A stretch of 64,000 nt of DNA from Spirosoma sp. (GCF_026391055.1 NZ_JAPLET010000026.1:868001-932000); one strand, 5' to 3'; positions 24,542 to 33,912 are shown, numbered from the stretch's first letter. A program made the numbers and translations. The notes: generated by a model not told the origin, from the sequence alone.

Positions 24542-24564
24542 GGACAAACTACGACAGACTCGTT

Positions 24565-25545
24565 TTAAGGGACATACGTTTCAAGCACCGTCATATCGCC
24601 ATCGGGCACCAGTGTCACTGTATCGACCGATGCAGGAATCAGGGCGCACTGGCCCATTGTCAATGAAACCGAGTACCCCCCCGGTGCTTTGATGGTGAGC
24701 GATCCGGCTACGCAGATCAGAATAACGAAGGAGTCGATGTGTGTATAGTCATGCTCCACTTCCTGATTAAAGTTCAGGACGTTGGTAACGAAATAATCAC
24801 TCGCAACAGCATTTACGCTTTCGTTTACCTTTTTGTCGTACTGCGTTTTATAGTCGTCGTAATGCTTGTAATTAATGGCATCGACAGCCAGATCGGTATG
24901 CAATTCGCGTTTCTGCCCGGTGGTAGCGTCGACTCGGTCGAAGTCATAGATGCGATACGTTGTATCGGATGTCTGCTGGATTTCGGCCAGTAGCAGCCCT
25001 TTGCCAATGTAGTGAACCCGACCGGCGGGCAGGAAAAATACATCGCCGGGCTGAGCCGATTCAATGTTGAGCAGATCCTGAATGGTATTGTCGGCCACGG
25101 CTTTTACGTACTCTTCTTTGGTCACCTCGCGGTTAAATCCCGAGTTCAGTTTTGCGCCCTCATCGGCCTGCATGATGTACCACATTTCGGTTTTACCGAA
25201 CCCACTTTTCCGTTCGGCGGCCAGTTTATCATCGGGGTGCACCTGAATGGAGAGATCATCGTTGGCGTCGATGAACTTGACCAGCAGCGGAAACCGGTTA
25301 CCATAAGTGTTGTACACATGTTCGCCCACTAGTTCACCTTTGTACTGCTCAACCAGTTCGCGCAGGGATTTTCCTTTTAGCGACCCTTCCTGAACCACAG
25401 AAACGTTTCCTTCTACGTCAGACACTTCCCAGGTTTCACCACAGTTAGGCAATGGCGAAAAGTCTTTACCGAGGATGGCGTTAATTTTCTGGCCTCCCCA
25501 GATTTTATCTTTAAAAATAGTTTCGAATGTAAGCGGATACAGCAT
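24565..25545 (-). CDS. class I mannose-6-phosphate isomerase (ManA-type)
   Basis: 326 residues of a zinc-dependent cupin. Zinc ligands are recognisable in LSIQVHPDDKLA (His), GKTEMWYIM (Glu) and LPAGRVHYIGKG (His), followed by EIQQTSDTTYRIYDFDRVD. It interconverts mannose 6-phosphate and fructose 6-phosphate, linking mannose to glycolysis and to GDP-mannose/GDP-fucose synthesis. The length fits the short Bacillus/Bacteroidota form. It lies between the fucosidase and SDR genes on the same strand (gaps of 87 and 108 bp). Confidence 0.92.
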   Translation of the reverse strand: MLYPLTFETIFKDKIWGGQKINAILGKDFSPLPNCGETWEVSDVEGNVSVVQEGSLKGKSLRELVEQYKGELVGEHVYNTYGNRFPLLVKFIDANDDLSIQVHPDDKLAAERKSGFGKTEMWYIMQADEGAKLNSGFNREVTKEEYVKAVADNTIQDLLNIESAQPGDVFFLPAGRVHYIGKGLLLAEIQQTSDTTYRIYDFDRVDATTGQKRELHTDLAVDAINYKHYDDYKTQYDKKVNESVNAVASDYFVTNVLNFNQEVEHDYTHIDSFVILICVAGSLTIKAPGGYSVSLTMGQCALIPASVDTVTLVPDGDMTVLETYVP

Positions 25546-25632
25546 AGTAATGTGTACGTATTGACAAGGATGAGTAATGATTAGCTGAGTGATAGCCCTT
25601 TTAAATAACCACTGGTATTCTGTAATTGTTGA

Positions 25633-26997
25633 TTACTCTCCGGACGAAGCTTTATATACACCAATTTCGGCCAGTTGTACCGGCCCATTGGCGTTAGAAA
25701 TCAGCAACCGCAATTTAGACGACGTAACAGCCGGAAAGCGTAAAAGCCGCTTGTAGCCTACGGTCGTAAATGTCTGGAGCGGCTTCCAGTTCGAGCCGTC
25801 CCAATACTCGACACGACCGCTGGCAATGCGCTGCCCGTTGGCAATATTTTCCTGAATGGCTATCCGGTCGAACGATTTTTCTGCGCCAAAAGTAATGACA
25901 AGGGGCTGGTTAGCCGATAATGTGGTAAACGTCGTCAGTTTTTTATCGGTTAAAGACGGCTGCCCGGCCACGAGGTTCTGCTTAAAGGTTTCATCAAGAA
26001 TACGTCGGAACGCCCGCAGACTAGCCACGTCCGGCTCCGAAAGCAACCCATCCCGATTTGGCGGAATATTCAGCAACAACAGGCTATTACGGCCTACGGA
26101 CTGATAATAGAGGTTTACCAGATTCTGGGCCGAACGTACTTTCGAATCTTCGGATGGGTGATAAAACCAGCCCGGCCGGATAGACACGTCCGTTTCGGCC
26201 GGAACCCATTGCCTGCCGGTGGCATCGCCCCGGTTTAAATAGCCTGGATCGGCCTTACCGGGTGCCAGCCCCTCGGTGTTTATGGTAGACCAGCATGTTT
26301 CACCGGCATTACCGGCTTCATTACCGACCCAGCGAACATCGGGCCCGGCATCGGAAAACATAACCGCATTGGGTTGTAATTGACGAACCAGCGCCCAGTA
26401 ACCAGCAAAATCGTAGGTCATATCTTTAGCATTATCGCCTTTGGCCCCATCAAACCAAACTTCGGATATGGGTCCGTAATTAGTGAGCAACTCACGGAGC
26501 TGACTTTTGTAAAAGTCATTGTAAGCGGCCGTGCCATAGCGGGGTTCGTGCCGATCCCAGGGTGACAAATAAACGCCGAATTTCAGGCCAAATTCGTGGC
26601 AGGCATCGGCCACTTCTTTAACTACATCACCTTTACCATTTTTCCATGGGCTGCTCTTAACGGAATGATCGGTCATTTTTGATGGCCAGAGACAAAACCC
26701 GTCATGGTGCTTGGCGGTGATAATCGCCATCTTGAATCCAGCTTCTTTTAAGGCTTTGATCCATTGACGGGCATCTAGTTTGGCCGGATTAAAGATTGCA
26801 GGGCTTTCGGTTCCATCCCCCCACTCCTTATCCGTGAACGTGTTTACGGTAAAATGCAGAAAAGCAGTTGTTTCCAGGGGTTGCCAGGCAAGCTGCCGGG
26901 GTGTAGGTCGAACTACACCGCTTTTTTCCTGTGCGTAGCAAACGAATGAACTTAACAACAATAGAGTATATACTACTGTGCATAAAAAACGATTCAT
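25633..26997 (-). CDS. GH29 alpha-L-fucosidase, secreted
   Basis: 454 residues from ATG at 26997 (MNRFLCTVVYTLLLLSSFVCYAQ signal peptide); the track's ATG nine codons upstream precedes it without signal character. The catalytic barrel contains TAKHHDGFCLWPSKMTDHSV, FGVYLSPWDRHEPRYG and ISEVWFDGAKGD, whose Asp is the expected nucleophile. The C-terminal 120 residues resemble a discoidin/F5-8-type beta-sandwich (LRLLISNANGPVQLAEIGVY). It releases L-fucose from glycans in the periplasm or outside the cell, supplying the dehydrogenase and mutarotase encoded downstream. Confidence 0.93.
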   Translation of the reverse strand: MNRFLCTVVYTLLLLSSFVCYAQEKSGVVRPTPRQLAWQPLETTAFLHFTVNTFTDKEWGDGTESPAIFNPAKLDARQWIKALKEAGFKMAIITAKHHDGFCLWPSKMTDHSVKSSPWKNGKGDVVKEVADACHEFGLKFGVYLSPWDRHEPRYGTAAYNDFYKSQLRELLTNYGPISEVWFDGAKGDNAKDMTYDFAGYWALVRQLQPNAVMFSDAGPDVRWVGNEAGNAGETCWSTINTEGLAPGKADPGYLNRGDATGRQWVPAETDVSIRPGWFYHPSEDSKVRSAQNLVNLYYQSVGRNSLLLLNIPPNRDGLLSEPDVASLRAFRRILDETFKQNLVAGQPSLTDKKLTTFTTLSANQPLVITFGAEKSFDRIAIQENIANGQRIASGRVEYWDGSNWKPLQTFTTVGYKRLLRFPAVTSSKLRLLISNANGPVQLAEIGVYKASSGE

Positions 26998-27519
26998 AGC
27001 ATTAAACGTAAAATACGATATCATATCATGTTTATTTATTAGAATAAGCGCTACGCAAAAATTTTTTTAGTTTATATTATGCTGAATTTTAGATACTTCA
27101 TCAGCAAATAGCTTACAACTCAACATAGTCTGTTAAAAACCCTTGCATTAAATTACCATTACTCAACGCCATCCAGCTTATAAATTAATAAACCTGTTCA
27201 CTTGGTTAGCTAGAAAACACAAGAAGTACCATTTCCCACTTTCAGTAAATACAATGACAAACCACCAGCAGCAAATGTATTGTACCTGTATATATCATAC
27301 CAGCATTCTGTTTATTCCCCCATAAACAAACCTGTCGACAAACGGAGTGTCTTTGCCATTCTCTTCGTAGCAAAGCTTAGCTGCTAAATAACGTGAATTT
27401 GAACTCTATTTACTACCCGCTGCCAACTACGCGATTTTCAGGTCTTTACCAGACCTATGTTTATTAACTTCCTCTTACCACCGTTAAAACTTGATACACA
27501 CCCATGCTTACCTTATTTC
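26998..27519. other. 522-bp AT-rich divergent intergenic region
   Basis: It separates the fucosidase gene (minus) from the sigma-factor gene (plus). The sequence is clearly AT-rich, with no convincing ORF, hairpin or RNA gene; it must carry both promoters. Confidence 0.4.
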
Positions 27520-28080
27520 ATGAAAAAGCAAATAGTACCTAATAGCCCCGTAACTACAGAAACTGACCAACTCTCTATTTGTACTCTGGAGAGCTTCGAC
27601 ACCCTTTACAGTAACTATGCCAGTAAAATCCACCAAAAATGCCTGACGATGATCAATGACGACGAAACCGCCAAAGATTTTACGCAGGATATTTTTCTTA
27701 AAGTTTATACCAAACTTCATACATTTCAGAACCGGGCCTCGTTTGCCACCTGGATTTATGCCATTGCGCATAACTACTGCCTGGATCAGATTAGAATCAG
27801 CAAACGGTTCAGCAGGGAATCGCTGTCGGATGATCTGATCGGTGAACTGCCCGAAAGTGACAACCAGGAGCCCGAGGTTACTCGACTCCATGTTCTGGAA
27901 CTTCTTTTGAAGGACTTACCCATTCATGAGGTAACTATGTTACGGCTCAAGCACGAGCAGGGTTTAAGTGTCAAAGCCATTAGCCAACAGTACCAACTAT
28001 CCGAAAGTGCCGTAAAAATGCGCCTTAAGCGAACACGGGATAAGATACAGGGCCTGTTGGACAACCAGTGCTACGCTTAA
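27520..28080 (+). CDS. ECF-type RNA polymerase sigma factor
   Basis: 186 residues from ATG at 27520; the track's start is 21 codons upstream in AT-rich leader. Region 2 is clear (FDTLYSNYASKIHQKCLTMINDDETAKDFTQDIFLKVYTKL and FATWIYAIAHNYCLDQIR), and region 4 shows LPIHEVTMLRLKHEQGLSVKAISQQYQLSESAVKMRLKRTR. No anti-sigma gene is adjacent, and it stands alone before a terminator, so its control is not visible here. A Bacteroidota-specific sigma-70 ECF group is likely. Confidence 0.92.
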   Translation: MKKQIVPNSPVTTETDQLSICTLESFDTLYSNYASKIHQKCLTMINDDETAKDFTQDIFLKVYTKLHTFQNRASFATWIYAIAHNYCLDQIRISKRFSRESLSDDLIGELPESDNQEPEVTRLHVLELLLKDLPIHEVTMLRLKHEQGLSVKAISQQYQLSESAVKMRLKRTRDKIQGLLDNQCYA

Positions 28081-28093
28081 TCCTACACTAATT

Positions 28094-28127
28094 AAATGCC
28101 GTCGGGAATATGCTTCCGACGGCATTT
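28094..28127. terminator. bidirectional terminator between sigma factor and M20 deacetylase genes
   Basis: AAATGCCGTCGG (28094-28105) and CCGACGGCATTT (28116-28127) form a perfect 12-bp stem with a 10-nt loop, followed by T residues on both strands. The flanking genes converge on it. Confidence 0.88.
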
Positions 28128-28134
28128 TTATAGA

Positions 28135-29217
28135 TCAGACTACCTGTTCCAGCATACTGATATAGCCATTTATGCCTTCGTCAATTTCGCGCAGGTAAAT
28201 GAATTCATCTGCCGAGTGCGACCGTCCCGAGTGCCCGGGTCCGCATTTAAGGGATGGGCAGTTCAACACCGCCTGATCCGATGTGGTTGGCGAGCCGTAC
28301 GTATGTCGACCCAGGGCAAGACCTGCCAGTACAATTGGATGATCATCGGGGATAGACGACGGCTTAAGCCGGATTGAGCGCGGTTTTACTTCAGCCTGTA
28401 CATTGGCCTGAATCGTTTCAATGACTTCTTCAAGGGTATACTGCTCGGTCACTCGTACATCCACCGTAAATGTGCAGGTATCGGGTACAACGTTGTGTTG
28501 AGTACCCGCATTGATAATTGTCACAGAAAGCTTTATTGGCCCTAACGTGGGCGAAACCTTAGGAAATTGGTAGGTTGTTAGCCAGTTTATATCCTGAATG
28601 GCTTTGTAAATGGCGTTATCTCCTTCGTCCCGGGCAGCATGACCACTAATACCCCTTGCCGTACAATCGAGTACCAGCAGACCCTTTTCGGCAATAGCCA
28701 GTTGCATTTCGGTTGGCTCACCAACCACGGCGAAATTGATAGGTGGTAGTTCGGGCAGTAATAGTTCCAGCCCGTCGCGACCTGAAATTTCTTCTTCGGC
28801 AGTGGCGGCCATCACGATATTGTACTTCATGTCGGGCCGGTCATAAAAATAGGCGAAGGTAGCCAACAGAGAAACCAAACACCCGCCTGCATCATTACTG
28901 CCTAAGCCAAAGAGCTTCTCGTCACGTTCGAGCGGCTCAAACGGGTCGAGCGTCCAGGACTTGTTAGGCTTCACCGTGTCATGGTGTGAATTCAGCAGGA
29001 TCGTTGGCTTGGCCGCATCGAAATGCCGGTTACTGGCCCAGATATTATGTTTAAGTCGCTGGAAGGGAATTTGCTTATTCCGGAAAAACGCTTCGATTTC
29101 AGCCGCCGTATTCGCTTCCTCCCGGCTGAACGATGGAGTCGAAATGAGCCGTTTGAGTAGGGTTCGAGCATCACTGAAAAGCGTTGCTTTTTGAGTTGAT
29201 ATGTCGGTTTGAAGCAT
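28135..29217 (-). CDS. M20-family deacetylase (acetylornithine/succinylornithine deacetylase-like)
   Basis: 360 residues. Metal-site motifs of M20 peptidases are present: LLNSHHDTVKPNKSW (His and catalytic Asp), LGSNDAGGCLVSLL (bridging Asp), AATAEEEISGRDGLE (catalytic Glu and Glu ligand), VVGEPTEMQLA and the C-terminal GRSHSADEFIYL (His). The dimerisation domain lies between about 170 and 285. The length and GSNDAGG form match the ArgE-like deacetylases of Bacteroidota arginine synthesis, but no other arg gene is nearby, so the substrate is inferred. Confidence 0.85.
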   Translation of the reverse strand: MLQTDISTQKATLFSDARTLLKRLISTPSFSREEANTAAEIEAFFRNKQIPFQRLKHNIWASNRHFDAAKPTILLNSHHDTVKPNKSWTLDPFEPLERDEKLFGLGSNDAGGCLVSLLATFAYFYDRPDMKYNIVMAATAEEEISGRDGLELLLPELPPINFAVVGEPTEMQLAIAEKGLLVLDCTARGISGHAARDEGDNAIYKAIQDINWLTTYQFPKVSPTLGPIKLSVTIINAGTQHNVVPDTCTFTVDVRVTEQYTLEEVIETIQANVQAEVKPRSIRLKPSSIPDDHPIVLAGLALGRHTYGSPTTSDQAVLNCPSLKCGPGHSGRSHSADEFIYLREIDEGINGYISMLEQVV

Positions 29218-29227
29218 AAAAAAAGCG

Positions 29228-29258
29228 TTGACCGCCCAAATATACGGCCAACGCGACG
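29228..29258 (-). terminator. hairpin downstream of the trypsin-like protease gene
   Basis: GCGTTG-A-CCG pairs with CGG-C-CAACGC across an A/C bulge. It lies between the protease stop (29326) and the M20 gene start on the minus strand. Confidence 0.35.
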
Positions 29259-29325
29259 AAGTCTCTTTGCTTCGGGTTTTATCAAATCATGTAATCAGCC
29301 CGGCCAGCAAGCCAACTCTATCTGA

Positions 29326-30210
29326 CTAAGCTTCATAAAACTTCACCTTTTTTTCCCGCAAAAAGGCTTTGATGACGTCTACATGAACGCACTGGCCAAC
29401 GTTCAGAAAGGGGTAGTTTGACACCCGGCTTCTGCGGCCGTTAACCAGTACTTCCTGATCCTCAATGTCGAAGCCAAGATGAAGATGGCGCGTGGCGGAT
29501 TGCATGCCGTAGATAAGTCCGTTTGTATCGAACAAAGGCCCCCCACTCTGCCCCCGCAGGCCCGGTGTACTCAGTTCAATCCCTGTAATGGCGCCATTAT
29601 CACCCGTCAGCCGGGTTACAATTCCGTCAATCGGGAAACTGGGCGAAGTAAGACGTCCCGATGTGGTCCACTCAATGTCGTCGATGGCTGGATTGTATCG
29701 GAAGTTGTTGAACTCAGGAAAAGGGTAGCCTAACCGGCATAAACTCCGGCCCGGTTTAACACGGCTGGTATCGCCCAGAAAAACGGCGTGCGAGCGGTAT
29801 AAAAGTCGGTTGTAGCCCTCAAAACGCAGCAGGGCAAGATCCTGCGTAGGATGGTGATCTATATTTAATTTCTGAAACTGGTCAACGCAGCTGATAAAAT
29901 TGTTTCTTACCCGGATGATCGTATCAGGTGTCAGCTTGAATTTGTTCTCTAACTGGCTGATTAAGTGAGCTGCATTCTTTTCCCGCAGGGCTTCCCGACG
30001 TTCGCCCTGAAACTCCCGATACTTGTAGTAAATCGGCTCGCTCTGGCGGATAAGTTCGGCAACATGTTTACAAGTAATAGCGCATCCTTCTTCATTTATA
30101 AAAAAAAGAGTGGCCGTACCCGGTACTATTTCATTATGACCATAAAGCCGAACGATAGAATGCATCGGCTGGGTAAACGGATTAACGCGTTCAATGGCGT
30201 CAACAAACAT
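29326..30210 (-). CDS. trypsin-like serine protease domain protein
   Basis: 294 residues. The chymotrypsin-fold triad can be placed: His in GCAITCKHVAELI, Asp in TQDLALLRFEGYN, and Ser in TPGLRGQSGGPLFDTNG. There is no signal peptide or PDZ domain, so it differs from DegP/HtrA and is probably cytoplasmic. It could be a stand-alone protease or an inactive-substrate adaptor of the trypsin-like peptidase_2 group. It appears monocistronic, flanked by hairpins. Confidence 0.8.
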   Translation of the reverse strand: MFVDAIERVNPFTQPMHSIVRLYGHNEIVPGTATLFFINEEGCAITCKHVAELIRQSEPIYYKYREFQGERREALREKNAAHLISQLENKFKLTPDTIIRVRNNFISCVDQFQKLNIDHHPTQDLALLRFEGYNRLLYRSHAVFLGDTSRVKPGRSLCRLGYPFPEFNNFRYNPAIDDIEWTTSGRLTSPSFPIDGIVTRLTGDNGAITGIELSTPGLRGQSGGPLFDTNGLIYGMQSATRHLHLGFDIEDQEVLVNGRRSRVSNYPFLNVGQCVHVDVIKAFLREKKVKFYEA

Positions 30211-30300
30211 AAAAATGTATCGATAAATGAGTCTGCAAGTTAATCAATCCAGAGTCACTTATCGGCCATACCCGCGTACAAGGCAGACATAGGGGCTTTT

Positions 30301-30366
30301 TTTCAGACAGGGCTACAGCACGGGCAGCGCGTTGCCTTGCTTTTTGTGCTGTAGTCCTGTCTGAAA
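30301..30366 (-). terminator. 21-bp hairpin downstream of the small lipoprotein gene
   Basis: Arms 30301-30321 and 30346-30366 pair at 20 of 21 positions (one G/T), with T-rich flank on the minus-strand exit. It lies 12 bp beyond the lipoprotein stop. Confidence 0.7.
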
Positions 30367-30378
30367 GCAAATTTTGCT

Positions 30379-30666
30379 TTAATTTTTGGGCGTTACTTTC
30401 ACCTCCGCCGGAACGGCTGCACCCCGGTCTCCGCTATCGGGTGGAGCCTGTTGAGGAGCATTCAATGCGTTGTTGGTCGTGTCGCCCTGCCGGCCAAATA
30501 CGGAGCTGTCGCTAGCGGCAGTGGTGTCGGTCATGGTTGCCTCTGTGCTATTTTCCGAGGCATTTTCACTCTTTTTACCGGAGCAACTCCAGAAGGTCAG
30601 GCTGGAGCCGACGAGACAGGCAGCCAATTCTAAAGATTGAAGCGGTCGCATGCGGGTATGAACCAT
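30379..30666 (-). CDS. small secreted/lipoprotein, low-complexity
   Basis: 95 residues from ATG at 30666 (the track's start is a TTG three codons upstream; an internal ATG at 30651 is also possible). A hydrophobic segment ends in LTFWSC, a likely lipobox, followed by Lys-Lys and a disordered Ser/Thr/Asn/Asp/Ala/Pro-rich tail without recognisable domain. It looks like a small lipoprotein. It lies 100 bp downstream of the DUF937 gene on the same strand and is closed by a strong hairpin. No function can be assigned. Confidence 0.55.
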   Translation of the reverse strand: MVHTRMRPLQSLELAACLVGSSLTFWSCSGKKSENASENSTEATMTDTTAASDSSVFGRQGDTTNNALNAPQQAPPDSGDRGAAVPAEVKVTPKN

Positions 30667-30766
30667 AGCTTTCAAACGTTAGCGTAAAGTATACCAGTTA
30701 ATCAAATTGATAGTTGCTATAGCCGAGTGCTTCCTTACGTTTGCTCGTCGTGGCCCTTTTCAAGGC

Positions 30767-31678
30767 TTATTTTTTGATAGCTGATGAATCACGTATGCCG
30801 AGTGCACCAGGAGCCGTTGAATCCTTTGCCTGCCCATGAGCTTCCTGAATACTTCTTTTCGTAGCCGCTGATGTATCCTCAACGGCGTTGGACTCGACGC
30901 GGGCAGTGGAATCGGTGCTAATGCCATCCGTACCATTCTGATTTTCGCTGCATTTCTGAATAAGCAACGCCAACACCAACACAGCAATGGCAATCATAGC
31001 CCAGCGAAGCCAGCGCACGTTCTCATGTCGTCGATCACCATCCGGACTTTTAGGAATATTGGGGTTAACGACGGTTCCGCTGAAGTTATCCGTTCCCTGA
31101 ACTTCGGTTTGTTGCCCGGCCGGGGTAATGAGTTCGTCAAACTCCAGTAAACTATGTATACCGTCCAAACCCGTTGGAAGGGATTTCCTGAACTCACTTG
31201 CCTGCCCGAGCATCAGGGTTTTTAGATTTTCGGCTGTCAACCCCTTTTCCTGTTCCTGACGCCCCAGAACGCCCATGAGTACAGAAGCGGCCAGACCAAG
31301 AACAGTCATGGCCGATTGAGGCTTTGTTCCGCTGTATACGCCAATCAGTTCGGCAGAACGAACAAGTTTATCACCAAAAATATGATCCAGAAATTCGGTA
31401 TCCGCGTTGGTAGCCTCTGATATTGCCTGTGGCGTATCAATGACCTGACTTATATCCAGGGGTGTCCGGCCATAGTCTCCTTTGTCGAGAAAACTAACGA
31501 TTGAGCTTGCTCCCCCGCTCGACTGCACCCGCCGGGTTAATGCTCCGAGCAATGTGGGCAAAACGCCGTTAACAGCTTTCAGCGTAGTTGCGGGCGATTC
31601 ATTGAGGGCAGTACTTAATTTATCGATTACACCGGGTGTAAACTGTTCTTTAAGGTAATTTAATAGATGAACGGCCAT
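30767..31678 (-). CDS. DUF937-domain protein with C-terminal membrane anchor
   Basis: 303 residues. The N-terminal two thirds match the DUF937 pattern of helical repeats (LNYLKEQFTPGVIDKLSTAL, VLPTLLGALTRR, LFGDKL-like DHIFGDKLV, TVLGLAASVLMGVLGRQ). A single transmembrane helix (WAMIAIAVLVLALLIQKC, about 228-245) follows, then a 55-residue disordered Ser/Asp/Ala tail. In many Bacteroidota a DUF937 protein carries a C-terminal OmpA domain; that domain is absent here. Function is unknown. A BON-LysM gene lies upstream on the same strand. Confidence 0.8.
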   Translation of the reverse strand: MAVHLLNYLKEQFTPGVIDKLSTALNESPATTLKAVNGVLPTLLGALTRRVQSSGGASSIVSFLDKGDYGRTPLDISQVIDTPQAISEATNADTEFLDHIFGDKLVRSAELIGVYSGTKPQSAMTVLGLAASVLMGVLGRQEQEKGLTAENLKTLMLGQASEFRKSLPTGLDGIHSLLEFDELITPAGQQTEVQGTDNFSGTVVNPNIPKSPDGDRRHENVRWLRWAMIAIAVLVLALLIQKCSENQNGTDGISTDSTARVESNAVEDTSAATKRSIQEAHGQAKDSTAPGALGIRDSSAIKK

Positions 31679-31805
31679 GACATTTCGTTGAGTTGAGATA
31701 CATAAAACCGACCATCTGACTGAATGTTCTATTTTAACTCGGGAAGTGAGTGAGCATGCCCGTAAGCGGTCAGTTGGTGAATAGCAAATGACAGGCCAGT
31801 AACAA

Positions 31806-31850
31806 ATAAGTGGCTGATGTCAGCGCACTACGCTTGCATCAGCCACTTAT
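31806..31850. repeat. 14-bp intergenic palindrome with TCAGCCACTTA word
   Basis: ATAAGTGGCTGATG (31806-31819) and CATCAGCCACTTAT (31837-31850) are perfect complements around a 17-nt spacer. The right arm shares TCAGCCACTTA with palindromes at 40940 and 54901. Confidence 0.8.
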
Positions 31851-31866
31851 ACCCTACTACTTACTA

Positions 31867-32334
31867 TTACAGCTGCGGGATCCGTAATACCTGATCGGGG
31901 TAGATCAGATCGGGGTCTTTCAGCATGGGCTTGTTTGCTTCGAAGATGACGCCGTATTTCATAGGATCGCCATAGACTTCTTTCGCTATTTTAGACAGCG
32001 AATCGCCGGATTTTACCGTGTAAAACTTACCTTCTGGCGTAGGCTGATCGACAGAAAGCTGATTATCAACGGCTGATACGCCTTCCACGTTACCAACGGC
32101 CAACGCAATTTTTTCGGCATCCTCCTGCGACTTTACCGAGCCAGTTATCTTAACTGTATCGCCTTTTGTCTTAACGGTCAGTGTGTTATAAGCCAGCCCC
32201 AATTGCTTAACGTGGTCGAGCAACGCCTGAGCACGTACTGGCTCAACAGCTTCTGCCTGCGCCGGAGCCGGAGCTACCTGATCCTTATGAAAGATTTTTT
32301 CGCCTACACCCTTAAAAAATGATAAAAGACCCAT
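31867..32334 (-). CDS. BON-LysM protein (YgaU/Kbp-like)
   Basis: 155 residues, no signal peptide. A short N-terminal amphipathic stretch (MGLLSFFKGVGEKIFHK) is followed by a BON domain (about 35-95, LTVKTKGDTVKITGSVKSQEDAEKIALAVGNVEGV) and a LysM domain (about 105-154, FYTVKSGDSLSKIAKEVYGDP and IYPDQVLRIPQL). This is the architecture of E. coli YgaU/Kbp, a cytoplasmic potassium-binding stress protein. The same role here is likely but not shown. Confidence 0.93.
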   Translation of the reverse strand: MGLLSFFKGVGEKIFHKDQVAPAPAQAEAVEPVRAQALLDHVKQLGLAYNTLTVKTKGDTVKITGSVKSQEDAEKIALAVGNVEGVSAVDNQLSVDQPTPEGKFYTVKSGDSLSKIAKEVYGDPMKYGVIFEANKPMLKDPDLIYPDQVLRIPQL

Positions 32335-32493
32335 TGGTTTAGTATAGTTTTAATGAAACATGTGTTTATGGCCAGCAATTACGCTAACGCATTTCTGACA
32401 AACAACAGCCAAGGTCTAACGTTTGTTTAAAAACATATACTTAATACGAAAGCGCTCTAGTAATTATAACCTATAGTATATGCATAAAGGCTT

Positions 32494-32501
32494 TACTTTT
32501 G
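32494..32501 (+). promoter_or_regulatory. candidate -7 box TACTTTTG
   Basis: It matches the Bacteroidota TAnnTTTG consensus exactly and lies 54 bp upstream of the SGNH lipoprotein ATG. No clear TTG -33 element is seen. Confidence 0.45.
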
Positions 32502-32555
32502 CGTTCTTTTCCTACACGTTTTCACTCGTTTTTACAATCAACAACACGTATACGA

Positions 32556-33902
32556 ATGCTATTTAAAAATAGGTCTCAGTGGGGGCTTGTCTTCACCATA
32601 CTGGTCGGTCTTGGCGCCTGCACAAACAACGATATTGATCCGACCGGAGGCAGTACTGCTACGCCAACCAAAGGCAGTGCTGACTTTACTAAATATGTGG
32701 CGGTAGGGAACTCCCTCACGGCTGGCTACGCAGATGGTGGTCTTTATCGGGACAGCCAGATCAACTCTTATCCGAACATTTTGGCGGGCCAGTTTGCGCT
32801 GGTTGGTGGTGGCAGTTTCGTGCAGCCGCTGTTTACGGAAGCACAGGCCGCCGGGTCGGGCTACTTAAAACTAATTAAGGTCCCTTCTCCCACTGATCCG
32901 TCAAGCCTGCTTTCATCCATCGGTCAGGTTGCGCCCGGAGCGGCACGGGGCGGCTTTGCCGCCGGCAATATTCCTCTGATGACCAAGTTTACCGATGCGA
33001 ATCAAAATCTGGGCGTTCCGGGTATTCGTGTATCCGACATACTGACGCCCAATTACGGTTCTACCCAGGGAAATGCGTATTTCGAACGGTTAATCGCCAA
33101 CCCGCTCACCACCTATTTTCAGTACATGAGCGATAACCTGAGCGGAGCTACGTTTTTCTCGTGCTGGCTGGGTAACAATGATGCCCTGGGCTACGCCACT
33201 TCAGGCGGAGACACCCCTTTGACGCCAACGGCTTTGTTTACCACAAACTTCACGGCCGCCATGAACAAACTAACCGAAGGTGGTCGTAAAGGCGTTGTTA
33301 TAGGCATTCCCACCATTACAACGTCACCTTATTTTACAACGCTGCCGCTATCGCTGGTACTGGCGCAGCTGAATCTGGTGCTAAGGCCAACAACGCCCCT
33401 CACCGCTCTGGTCATTCAGACAGCCAATGGTGTTCGGGCCACGCAAACGGGCGATTTGCTCATGCTATCGAACGCCCTCGATTATGCCAACATTGGCAGC
33501 ACATCGGTAGGCACAAAAGTGGGGCCTTATGGTCTTAGCATCACCAACCCCCTGCCGAACAAGATCGTTTTGGATGCAGGTGAAGTAACCGCACTGAACG
33601 CAGCCATTAGCACCTATAACGGCATAATGAAGGCGCAGGCAGATGCCAAAGGGACCGCCTACGTTGACCCCAACACCATCCTGAACCAGATAGGGTCGGG
33701 CACAGGTATTAGCCAGAATGGCGTTACTTATACGTCCAGTTTTATCCAGGGGGGCGTATTCAGCCTCGACGGCATTCACCTTACACCCGCAGGTTATGCG
33801 CTGATGGCGAATGAGATTATCAAAGGAATCAATGCAAAATACGGCTCGACCATTCCGGCGGTTAACCCTGCCAACTATCGCCGTGTGTTACTGCAACAAT
33901 AA
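32556..33902 (+). CDS. SGNH/GDSL-family hydrolase lipoprotein
   Basis: 448 residues from ATG at 32556; the track's longer start adds 19 residues before MLFKNRSQWGLVFTILVGLGAC, a lipoprotein signal with Cys21/22. Block I is YVAVGNSLTAGYADGG (nucleophile Ser, GNS variant of GDS), block III-like LGNNDALGY, and block V DGIHLTPAGYALMANE (Asp and His). It should be a cell-surface esterase or lipase-like enzyme. A barrel-protein gene follows after 10 bp, suggesting a two-gene operon in which the two act at the outer membrane. Confidence 0.88.
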   Translation: MLFKNRSQWGLVFTILVGLGACTNNDIDPTGGSTATPTKGSADFTKYVAVGNSLTAGYADGGLYRDSQINSYPNILAGQFALVGGGSFVQPLFTEAQAAGSGYLKLIKVPSPTDPSSLLSSIGQVAPGAARGGFAAGNIPLMTKFTDANQNLGVPGIRVSDILTPNYGSTQGNAYFERLIANPLTTYFQYMSDNLSGATFFSCWLGNNDALGYATSGGDTPLTPTALFTTNFTAAMNKLTEGGRKGVVIGIPTITTSPYFTTLPLSLVLAQLNLVLRPTTPLTALVIQTANGVRATQTGDLLMLSNALDYANIGSTSVGTKVGPYGLSITNPLPNKIVLDAGEVTALNAAISTYNGIMKAQADAKGTAYVDPNTILNQIGSGTGISQNGVTYTSSFIQGGVFSLDGIHLTPAGYALMANEIIKGINAKYGSTIPAVNPANYRRVLLQQ

Positions 33903-33912
33903 TTACGTATTC

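Noticed and set aside
29326-30210. HtrA/DegP assignment for the trypsin-like protein
   Set aside because: It has the protease triad but no signal peptide and no PDZ domain.
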